A DNA stretch of 6,832 bases, from positions 1-6,832 of the forward strand of contig CAMLRV010000124.1 in NCBI GenBank assembly GCA_946482495.1, read 5' to 3'. Positions 1 to 6,832 of this stretch are shown piece by piece (the first letter of the stretch is position 1; every line of letters starts with the position of its first letter). Position numbers and translations under genes: made by a program. The notes beneath the pieces were generated by a model, which was not told the DNA's origin, ran no database searches, and worked only from the letters and a program-made list of their open reading frames with translations. Source of the stretch: an uncultured Flavobacteriia bacterium (GTDB taxonomy: Bacteria > Bacteroidota > Bacteroidia > Flavobacteriales > Flavobacteriaceae).

Positions 1-75
1 GTTGCGGGTACAGCTCAGGTCTTTCACCTGATTCCCTTTTAATAAATTTTACGAAAAACGCAAAATTCAACCATA
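1..75 (-). promoter_or_regulatory. Cobalamin (vitamin B12) riboswitch, 3' part cut off by the window edge
   Basis: The minus strand carries the conserved core of the cobalamin riboswitch in order: GGTT (72-69), a 9-bp hairpin AATTTTGCG / CGTAAAATT with a U5 loop (67-45, P3-like), AAAGGGAA (39-32), a perfect hairpin TCAGGT / ACCTGA (31-26 and 20-15, the P5 arm with the familiar GGTGAAA strand), then GCTG and CCCGCAAC (8-1), normally followed by TG. The rest of the core and the regulated gene lie to the left of the window, so the switch mechanism and the subclass cannot be told. Such elements repress B12 uptake, synthesis or B12-independent isozyme genes when cobalamin is present. Identification rests on the GGGAA...GGTGAAA...CC...CCCGCAAC pattern, which is distinctive. 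Confidence 0.93.
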
Positions 76-84
76 ATTCGATTA

Positions 85-114
85 CAAAAATACAGATAAT
101 TTAATCAAATCAAA
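85..114 (-). promoter_or_regulatory. Predicted Bacteroidetes-type promoter for the B12-riboswitch transcript
   Basis: On the minus strand TTTG (114-111) is followed after 18 nt by TATTTTTG (92-85), an exact match to the TAnnTTTG -7 element of the Bacteroidetes primary sigma factor, with spacing in the usual range. Transcription would begin near position 80-77, just before the first conserved part of the cobalamin aptamer. The promoter lies about 20 nt after the thiF stop codon, so the downstream gene would have its own start signal. In AT-rich DNA such matches can occur by chance. The placement directly ahead of a riboswitch raises confidence. Confidence 0.68.
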
Positions 115-135
115 ATTTTAAATGATTTTTCTGAA

Positions 136-846
136 TTAAAACTTTAATTTAGAAAAATTCATATACAAAGTATCAAATAGTAGTAATTCGTTGTGTAAAG
201 TTGGTAATTCTAAGATAAGTTTTAAAGTTTCTTGAGCCATTAATGTTCCAATTATTCCTGGAAAAGTTCCTAAAACTCCATTTAAAGAACAATTTGGAAC
301 GTCTTCCGGATTTGGTGGCTGTGGGAATATATCACGTAAATTCTTAGAACCTTTATGATTAAAAACAGCTACTTGTCCTTCAAATTTTAAAATACTACCA
401 TAAATTAAAGGTTTGTTTAATGAAACACATGTATCATTTACTAAATATCGTGTAGTGAAATTATCCGTTCCATCCACAATACAATCATAATTTCTGATAA
501 TTTCTGAAGCATTTTCAATGGATAATTTTTCCTCAAAAACTTCTATATTTATATGTGGATTTAAGTTTTCTAAAATCTCTTTGGCTGTAATTGCTTTTGA
601 ATTTCCAACCCGATTTTCAGTATATAAAATTTGTCGATGTAAATTATGCAACTCAATTTTATCAAAATCAACAATACCAATATTTCCAACACCAACCGCA
701 ACTAAATATTGCAAAATCGGACAACCTAAACCGCCAGCTCCTATTACTAAAACCTTTACATGTTTAATTTTTAATTGCCCAATTTCACCAATTTCTGGCA
801 ATTGCATTTGTCTGCTATATCTTAAAAAATCTTGAATTTCAATCAT
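136..846 (-). CDS. thiF: ThiF-type ThiS adenylyltransferase, short form without zinc cysteines
   Basis: A 236-residue E1-like enzyme of the ThiF/MoeB/HesA family, expected to adenylate the C-terminal glycine of ThiS. It has RYSRQMQLPEIGEIGQ (9-24), the nucleotide-binding VIGAGGLG (34-41), D60, the NLHRQILY motif (68-75) with R71 and Q72, DGTDNFTTRYLVND (125-138) and PNCSLNGVLGTFPGIIG (184-200). C186 lies where E. coli ThiF has its reactive Cys184. Most relatives bind a structural zinc with two CxxC pairs. Here the first pair is replaced (NLRDIFP at 169-175 where CYxCLFP is usual) and the protein ends at residue 236 before the second. There is no rhodanese domain. Position at the end of the thi operon favours ThiF over MoeB; sequence alone would not settle that. 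No obvious terminator follows. Confidence 0.9.
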   Translation of the reverse strand: MIEIQDFLRYSRQMQLPEIGEIGQLKIKHVKVLVIGAGGLGCPILQYLVAVGVGNIGIVDFDKIELHNLHRQILYTENRVGNSKAITAKEILENLNPHINIEVFEEKLSIENASEIIRNYDCIVDGTDNFTTRYLVNDTCVSLNKPLIYGSILKFEGQVAVFNHKGSKNLRDIFPQPPNPEDVPNCSLNGVLGTFPGIIGTLMAQETLKLILELPTLHNELLLFDTLYMNFSKLKF

Positions 847-849
847 AAT

Positions 850-1968
850 TTATTTCGAAGAAAATGCTATATCCCAATCTTTCCAAACTGGTTCATAACC
901 AACATTTTTAATTAAATTAGCAATATCATTTGCACTTCTATCGTCGCTAATTTCAAATTGTTCTAGTGATTCCTCATGAACAGAATAACCACCAGGATTG
1001 GTTTTGGAAGCTGCACTCATACTCGTTACACCAATTGGAATAATATGATTTCTGAATTTTTCGTTTTCGCGAGTGGAGATTGAAATTTCCAACTCTTCAT
1101 TCCAAATTCGGTAAGCACAAATTAATTGTAACAAATCTTTATCTGTCATTATGAAATTAGGCTCTATAATTCCTTCTGCTGGTCGCAATCTTGGAAAAGA
1201 AACCGAATACTTACTTTTCCAATAGTTTTTCTGCAAATAATCAATATGCAACGCATTGAAAAAACTATCCGTTCGCCAATCTTCCAACCCTAACAAAACA
1301 CCCAAACCAATTTTATGAATTCCTGCAGTTGCTACTCGGTCTGGTGTATCCAATCGGAAATCAAAATTCGATTTTTTTCCTTTTGGATGATATTGTTTGT
1401 ATACTTCTTGATGATAGGTTTCTTGATACACCAAAACTGAATACACACCAGCTTCATGCAATTGCAAATATTCTTCAGTTGATAAGGGTTGCACCTCAAC
1501 AGAAATATTAGAAAATTCGCTTTTTATTAATTCAATCGCATTTAAGAAGTAATTGATATTGACTGTGTAATTTGCTTCGCCCGTTACCAATAAAACATGA
1601 TCGAAACCCATTTTTTTCAATTCGGCCACTTCTAATAAAATTTCCGAATCTTTTAAAGTCACACGCTTAATTTTGTTATCCAAACTGAATCCACAATACG
1701 TACAAATATTTTGACATTCGTTGCTTAGATATAGTGGCACATACATTTGAATTGTTTTTCCAAATCTTTTTTTGGTGAGATGATGACTCATTTGTGCCAT
1801 TTCTTCCAAATAAGGTTGTGCGGCTGGAGAAATTAAAACCATAAAATCTTCCAAACTTTTTTTCGATTTAGCCAATGCTTTTTCCACATCAATAGCAGAA
1901 GATTGATAGATTTTAGTTTGGATGTCATCCCAATTATAATGTTCAAAAACGTCCTTAAATGTTTTCAT
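850..1968 (-). CDS. thiH: ThiH, radical SAM tyrosine lyase (2-iminoacetate synthase)
   Basis: 372 residues, close to E. coli ThiH (377). The enzyme uses S-adenosylmethionine and a [4Fe-4S] cluster to split tyrosine into p-cresol and dehydroglycine, the glycine-derived substrate of ThiG. The radical SAM motif CX3CX2C is intact as CQNICTYC with C85, C89 and C92, inside YVPLYLSNECQNICTYCGFS. Further family blocks are LLVTGEA (126-132), SVEVQPLSTEEY (about 155-166), YQETYH (181-186), GIHKIGLGVLLGLEDWR (about 216-232), SFPRLRPAEG (258-267) and STRENEKFRNHIIPIGVTSMSAAS with the end of the barrel. Its use instead of ThiO glycine oxidase means that thiazole synthesis here needs no molecular oxygen. 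It shares one base with thiG, and thiF starts 3 nt after its stop. Confidence 0.98.
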   Translation of the reverse strand: MKTFKDVFEHYNWDDIQTKIYQSSAIDVEKALAKSKKSLEDFMVLISPAAQPYLEEMAQMSHHLTKKRFGKTIQMYVPLYLSNECQNICTYCGFSLDNKIKRVTLKDSEILLEVAELKKMGFDHVLLVTGEANYTVNINYFLNAIELIKSEFSNISVEVQPLSTEEYLQLHEAGVYSVLVYQETYHQEVYKQYHPKGKKSNFDFRLDTPDRVATAGIHKIGLGVLLGLEDWRTDSFFNALHIDYLQKNYWKSKYSVSFPRLRPAEGIIEPNFIMTDKDLLQLICAYRIWNEELEISISTRENEKFRNHIIPIGVTSMSAASKTNPGGYSVHEESLEQFEISDDRSANDIANLIKNVGYEPVWKDWDIAFSSK

Positions 1969-2738
1969 TACAAATCGTTTAAAAAGGCAGTTAACGGACT
2001 TGAAGCCACTGCATAATTTAGAGGTTGAGCCAATAGCGCTTCGAATGCATTTCTACCTGCAACAACCGCTGCTGCAAAAGCTTGTGCCATTAAAACTGGA
2101 TTTCCAGCTACAGCAATTGCTGTATTAACTAAAACCGCATCCGCACCTAATTCCATTGCTTTTGCTGCATCAGAAGGCGCTCCTAAACCAGCATCAACAA
2201 TAACAGGAACTTTGCTTTGTTCGATAATAATTTCTAAAAAATCAATCGTTTTTAAACCTTTATTACTTCCAATTGGTGCACCTAAAGGCATAACAGCAGC
2301 AGTTCCAGCTTCTTCTAACAACTTACATAAAACTGGATCGGCGTGAATATATGGCAACACAATAAAACCTAGTTTCGCTAATTCTTCTGTTGCTTTTAAC
2401 GTTTCAATTGGATCGGGCATTAAGTATTTTGGATCAGGATGGATTTCTAATTTTAGGAAATTAGTTTCCAAAGCTTCTCTCGCTAATTGTGCAGCAAAAA
2501 CTGCTTCTTTCGCATTTCTCGCACCTGATGTATTTGGCAATAAATTAATGCTTTTTGGAAGATGTGATAAAATAGCATCCGTTTCCGTTTCTAAATCAAC
2601 ACGCTTTAAAGCAACAGTCACCAATTCACTTTCAGAAGCCAAAACTGCTTTTCCCATTTCTACATTCGAACCAAATTTTCCAGTTCCTAAAAACAACCGT
2701 GAATTAAATGCTTTATCTCCAATTTTTAATTGCTGCAT
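1968..2738 (-). CDS. thiG: ThiG, thiazole synthase
   Basis: 256 residues, standard length. ThiG builds the thiazole phosphate ring from 1-deoxyxylulose 5-phosphate, dehydroglycine from ThiH and sulfur from ThiS thiocarboxylate. DXP is held as an imine on a lysine. The catalytic lysine lies in [14 protein letters not shown] (96-109): K96 and E98, together with D182 in [14 protein letters not shown], fall at the positions known for Bacillus subtilis ThiG. Other conserved blocks are LFLGTGKF (15-22), TVALKR (41-46), [11 protein letters not shown] (66-76), [12 protein letters not shown] (150-161) and the phosphate-binding [16 protein letters not shown] near residue 200. Its ATG lies 13 nt inside thiE, and [11 protein letters not shown] matches the usual beginning. 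The stop shares one base with the thiH start (TAATG), fitting the known ThiG-ThiH partnership. Confidence 0.98.
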   Translation of the reverse strand: MQQLKIGDKAFNSRLFLGTGKFGSNVEMGKAVLASESELVTVALKRVDLETETDAILSHLPKSINLLPNTSGARNAKEAVFAAQLAREALETNFLKLEIHPDPKYLMPDPIETLKATEELAKLGFIVLPYIHADPVLCKLLEEAGTAAVMPLGAPIGSNKGLKTIDFLEIIIEQSKVPVIVDAGLGAPSDAAKAMELGADAVLVNTAIAVAGNPVLMAQAFAAAVVAGRNAFEALLAQPLNYAVASSPLTAFLNDL

Positions 2739-3349
2739 ATTTCTTCTTTTTTAAATAAAATTTCAGGATTTTCATGACGTGTAATTAAACCTGAAACGGC
2801 TACACCATGAACTCCAATATTTTCAATAGTTTCAAAATCTTCTTCCTCAATACCACCAATCGCATAAATTGGAATTTCAATATTTCTATTTTTTAATTCT
2901 TTTAAAATAGTTTGATAACCCTCAATTCCTAAAATCGGACTTAATTTTACTTTTGTGGTTGTGAAACGAAATGGTCCTAATCCGATGTAATCACATTTTT
3001 CATTTACGCGTTGCAACACATCTTCCAAAGTATTGGCAGTTCCCCCAATGATTTTATTTTCTTTTAATAAAGTTCTGGCTTCCTTTACAGAAATATCATC
3101 TAAACCAAGATGTACGCCATCCGCATCAATTTGCCATGCGACTTGTACATGATCATTGATAATTAATTTAGCATCATACGATTTACAAACTTTTTGAACC
3201 CATTTCGCAAGTTCTAAAATCTCTAAAATCGATTGGTTTTTATAACGTAATTGAATCCATTTGCAACCAGCTTCTAAGGCTTTACAAATGTTAGCTAATT
3301 GTTCTTCAGGCGTTTCACCTTGAGATACATACTGAATTTTTTCAAACAT
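2726..3349 (-). CDS. thiE: ThiE, thiamine phosphate synthase
   Basis: A 207-residue TIM-barrel enzyme of normal length that joins HMP-PP and thiazole phosphate to give thiamine phosphate. The canonical ThiE signature is present: WIQLRYKN (31-38, the QLRxK motif), [10 protein letters not shown] (62-71, with the Asn-Asp pair N65-D66), DGVHLGLDD (77-85), IIGGTANT (100-107, in place of GxSxH), [13 protein letters not shown] (121-133, the GPxFxTxTK pyrophosphate loop) and IYAIGGI (161-167). The GxSxH histidine is Asn106 here, and the usual GPVFPT reads GPFRFT. Both are modest changes. This is the better of the two candidates in the window for the synthase activity. It overlaps thiD by 8 nt and thiG by 13 nt, so it is probably translated in step with them. 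Confidence 0.95.
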   Translation of the reverse strand: MFEKIQYVSQGETPEEQLANICKALEAGCKWIQLRYKNQSILEILELAKWVQKVCKSYDAKLIINDHVQVAWQIDADGVHLGLDDISVKEARTLLKENKIIGGTANTLEDVLQRVNEKCDYIGLGPFRFTTTKVKLSPILGIEGYQTILKELKNRNIEIPIYAIGGIEEEDFETIENIGVHGVAVSGLITRHENPEILFKKEEICSN

Positions 3350-4097
3350 AATGATAGGCTAATTTGGTTAGATTTGAGTTTAATATTTGTTCTGTATATA
3401 ATTTTGCTTTTCTACATGCGGATTCTAATGTTTCATCTAAACCTAAATAAGCTGCAATTGCAGATGACAACACACAACCTGATCCATGTTTCTCAAAACA
3501 TTTATCTAATATTGGATGAATCGTAATTTCACTATTTGAGGTTAGTAAAATATCAGTTCCTTTATTGTTTTGTTTGTGTCCGCCTTTCCATAAAACAGAC
3601 GTAAAATTTCTTAAATATTTTAAATTTTCTTCTACAGAATTTCCATTCTGAACTAATTTTAAAACCTCAGCATGATTTGGGGTTATTAATTGAATTGATT
3701 GTAAAATTGTTTCCAAATCGTATTGGTTATCCATTTCTAAAAAAGAAAATTCCGTGGTCGATTTCAAAACGGTATCCCAAATAATTGGCACTTTTGCATC
3801 GATACTTCTAATTTTTTGAATGATGAGTTTCAAATCCAATAAACTAGAAACAATCCCTATTTTTATGGCTTGAATTTGATATTCTTTCAGAAATACTTCA
3901 ATTTGAAAAAGCACTTTATCAATCGAAACCCAATCTAATTCTAAAAAAAGATTTTCTGTTTGAATCGTGTAAGCCGTTGGAATTGCAATTCCGTAAGTTT
4001 TCAATTGTTCAAACGTTTTTATATCAGCCAAAATTCCAGCTCCAGCTGAAGGATCAAATCCTGCGATGGTTAGTATGTAAGGACGATTTTCTGACAT
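3342..4097 (-). CDS. thiD: ThiD, hydroxymethylpyrimidine (phosphate) kinase
   Basis: A 251-residue ribokinase-fold enzyme that phosphorylates HMP and HMP-P to HMP-PP, the pyrimidine substrate of ThiE. The N-terminal substrate motif IAGFDPSAGAGILADIKTF (11-29) matches the family's IAGSDSSGGAGIQADLKTF. TAYTIQTE (41-48), KIGIVSS (79-85), ITPNHAEVL (138-146), LWKGGH (169-174) and the anion-hole motif HGSGCVLSSAIAAYL (204-218) follow in order, with the conserved Cys at 208. The usual DPVM motif reads DTVL (108-111), a mild departure. The ATG at 4097 lies inside the preceding gene, giving an unusually long 28-nt overlap. It is kept because MSENRPYILTIAG leads straight into the first strand and no closer Met is available. 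It overlaps thiE by 8 nt. The enzyme appears intact and active. Confidence 0.95.
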   Translation of the reverse strand: MSENRPYILTIAGFDPSAGAGILADIKTFEQLKTYGIAIPTAYTIQTENLFLELDWVSIDKVLFQIEVFLKEYQIQAIKIGIVSSLLDLKLIIQKIRSIDAKVPIIWDTVLKSTTEFSFLEMDNQYDLETILQSIQLITPNHAEVLKLVQNGNSVEENLKYLRNFTSVLWKGGHKQNNKGTDILLTSNSEITIHPILDKCFEKHGSGCVLSSAIAAYLGLDETLESACRKAKLYTEQILNSNLTKLAYHYV

Positions 4098-4656
4098 TTT
4101 TTAAAATTTTGAATTGGATTATCATGTAACCAAATAGTTCCTAAAAGCGCAACAGAATCAAAACCTGAATCTAAAGCCGTTTTGATATTTTCTTCTTTTA
4201 TTCCACCTAAAGCCACTAATTTGGTATTGAAATTTGTTCTATTTTTTATGGATTCAAAAAGATTTACTTCTGATTTATAGTCTGGTTTCGAAATACTTGA
4301 AAAAACCGGACTTAAAAAAGCGACATCAAAAGATGTAGACAATTCATTAAAATCATTAATATTATGTACAGAAGTAGATAAATACGAACCCGTTTTTTTA
4401 AAATTATGCGATATCTCAATTCTGTGTTTTTCTTTTAAATGAATGTTATTAATTTTAAATTCTTGTGCCAAATGATGCTGTTCATGTAAAACCAATTTTG
4501 AAAACCATTTTTCATCAATATTGGAAAGAAAACTTCTCATTTCCATTTCAGAATAATCGGGTTTTCTAACATGTAAAGACACTAATCCTTCTTCAAACAA
4601 TTGTTGAATAATTTGAAATTCATTTTCGATTGAAAAAGGATTCGTGATGACAATCA

Positions 4657-4657
<1 letters not shown>
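4070..4657 (-). CDS. Divergent ThiE/TenI-like protein (thiamine phosphate synthase superfamily)
   Basis: A 195-residue TIM-barrel protein of the ThiE/TenI superfamily, the first of two such genes here. Family landmarks are LHVRKP (28-33), the NIHLKE strand (71-76), STSVH (94-98, like GxSxH), FLSPVFSSISKPDY (114-127, like GPVFPTxTK), ALGGI (149-153) and VALLGTIW (169-176). It differs from a true ThiE: the QLRxK segment is HVRKP, the Asn-Asp pair that binds the metal and pyrophosphate is replaced by HEQ (58-60), and TxTK is SISK. A thiazole tautomerase (TenI) role is therefore plausible, since canonical ThiE is encoded two genes downstream. The His of Bacillus TenI in its GHVFET motif appears to be a proline here, so that assignment is unproven. 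The gene shares one base with thiC and overlaps thiD by 28 nt. Confidence 0.85.
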
Positions 4658-6489
<1,832 letters not shown>

Positions 6490-6494
6490 TTAGA

Positions 6495-6701
6495 TTAACC
6501 GCCTTGAGTTGCAGTTATGATTAGAATATCGTCTGAAGGAAATAGGAAAGTGTTTTCCCAATTGGTTTTAGAAACAATAGTTCCATTAACACCAATGGCA
6601 ATACCATTTTGTTTGTTTGGACATTCGAAATCCAAAAGTTCTTGAACAGAAATAGTTTCTTGTTCGAAGTTTTTTAATTGATTGTTGATTTTTAATTCCA
6701 T
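6495..6701 (-). CDS. thiS: ThiS, sulfur carrier protein of thiazole synthesis
   Basis: A 68-residue ubiquitin-like protein ending in the diagnostic Gly-Gly (residues 67-68), within the usual ThiS length of about 65-70 residues. The C-terminal glycine is adenylated by ThiF and converted to a thiocarboxylate, which gives its sulfur to ThiG during thiazole ring formation in the cytoplasm. Visible family features are the short N-terminal beta strand (MELKINN), the segment GIAIGVNGTIVSKTNW at about residues 33-48 (like the usual 'vAvavNgevv.r..w') and the end DDILIITATQGG. It is the first gene after the TPP riboswitch. Its ATG lies inside the predicted sequestor hairpin, and no clear Shine-Dalgarno sequence precedes it, as is common in Bacteroidetes. 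thiC starts 17 nt downstream. Identification is firm from the tail plus context. Confidence 0.96.
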   Translation of the reverse strand: MELKINNQLKNFEQETISVQELLDFECPNKQNGIAIGVNGTIVSKTNWENTFLFPSDDILIITATQGG

Positions 6702-6732
6702 TACCTAAAGTTTATTATGGCTCTAGGAATGG
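6698..6732 (-). promoter_or_regulatory. Predicted start-codon sequestor hairpin of the TPP riboswitch
   Basis: On the minus strand CCATTCCTAGAG (6732-6721) pairs with CTTTAGG-T-AATGG (6710-6698) around a 10-nt loop. That gives 12 base pairs, one of them G-U, with a single bulged U at 6703. The 3' arm contains the ATG of thiS (6701-6699) and the bases just before it, so the folded form would hide the start codon. No GC-rich hairpin followed by a U-tract occurs between the aptamer and thiS, so control of translation fits better than termination. The pairing is seen directly. Its role as the ligand-bound OFF state is inferred from its position and from known translational TPP switches. An anti-sequestor is less clear: the GGGAA of the aptamer (6787-6783) could pair with UUCCU of the 5' arm, with one G-U. 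Confidence 0.72.
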
Positions 6733-6779
6733 CTACTCAAGAAAGCATATAAATACACTTATATAGAAGAAGTCATCTA

Positions 6780-6832
6780 CTTTTCCCTACGCTAGTATGA
6801 ACTAGATCAGGTTCAGAGGGTAAAATCTCAGC
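6780..6832 (-). promoter_or_regulatory. TPP riboswitch aptamer (THI element), 5' part cut off by the window edge
   Basis: Read on the minus strand, the window begins with GCTGAGA, then ACCCTCTGAACCTGATC, a short hairpin (CTAGT / ACTAG around a TCAT loop, about 6792-6805) and GCGTAGGGA. These are the most conserved blocks of the thiamine pyrophosphate riboswitch in the usual order: the pyrimidine-sensing CUGAGA, then the CCUGAUC and GCGUAGGGA segments of the P4/P5 pyrophosphate arm. The 5' strand of P1/P2 (the GGGGUGCC-like part) and the operon promoter should lie just beyond position 6832 and cannot be seen. The aptamer sits about 80 nt upstream of thiS, so it is expected to switch the whole thi operon off when TPP is abundant. 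Identification is near certain from the motifs. The boundaries are approximate. Confidence 0.96.

Noticed and set aside
45..67. 9-bp hairpin with a U5 loop after thiF, looked at as a terminator
   Set aside because: The Us are in the loop, no U-tract follows the stem, and the hairpin sits exactly where the cobalamin aptamer has its P3 arm.
107..128. AAATCA / TGATTT inverted repeat just after thiF as a terminator
   Set aside because: A 6-bp stem with one G-C pair, no U-tract after it, and overlap with the predicted -33 element. It is expected by chance in such AT-rich DNA.
518..835. 105-residue open frame on the plus strand inside thiF
   Set aside because: It is antisense to a well-conserved ThiF coding region, has no recognisable motif and no start signal. 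It is a shadow frame.
6747..6764. AU-only inverted repeat between the TPP aptamer and thiS as a transcription terminator
   Set aside because: The stem has six A-U pairs only and is followed by GCTTTCTTGAG instead of a run of Us, so termination is unlikely.

Overview
The window is a complete thiamine (vitamin B1) biosynthesis operon, all on the minus strand, between two vitamin-sensing riboswitches. The DNA is AT-rich, ribosome-binding sites are weak or absent, a promoter matches the Bacteroidetes TTTG / TAnnTTTG consensus, and the gene set and order (thiS-thiC-thiE-like-thiD-thiE-thiG-thiH-thiF) are familiar from flavobacteria. A Flavobacterium-type member of the Bacteroidota is the best guess. 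It rests on recognition, not on a search.

In the direction of transcription (right to left), the right edge holds the 3' two thirds of a TPP riboswitch aptamer. A short leader follows, ending in a hairpin that pairs with the start codon of thiS, which points to translational control. Next come thiS (sulfur carrier), thiC (HMP-phosphate synthase), a divergent thiE/tenI-like gene, thiD (HMP-P kinase), canonical thiE (thiamine phosphate synthase), thiG (thiazole synthase), thiH (radical SAM tyrosine lyase) and thiF (ThiS adenylyltransferase). The genes are very tightly packed: five of the seven junctions overlap (1, 28, 8, 13 and 1 nt) and the other two have gaps of 17 and 3 nt. This suggests translational coupling along one mRNA.

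The products cover both branches and the joining step. ThiC makes HMP-P from AIR and ThiD phosphorylates it to HMP-PP. ThiF adenylates ThiS, which becomes the thiocarboxylate sulfur donor. ThiH cleaves tyrosine to dehydroglycine, and ThiG assembles the thiazole from dehydroglycine, DXP and ThiS-COSH. ThiE couples HMP-PP and thiazole phosphate. The extra ThiE-like protein may be a TenI-type thiazole tautomerase. No thiO is present (ThiH takes its place), and no thiL, thiM, tenA, IscS-like or thiI gene lies in the window, so the final kinase and the sulfur source must be encoded elsewhere.

After thiF there is a short AT-rich gap with a good Bacteroidetes promoter, followed by the 5' half of a cobalamin (B12) riboswitch that runs off the left edge. 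It must control a gene outside the window, also on the minus strand.

Nothing here looks like an undescribed system. The points most worth checking are the start-codon sequestor, the B12 riboswitch after the B1 operon, the ThiF lacking its zinc cysteines, and the divergent second ThiE-like protein.
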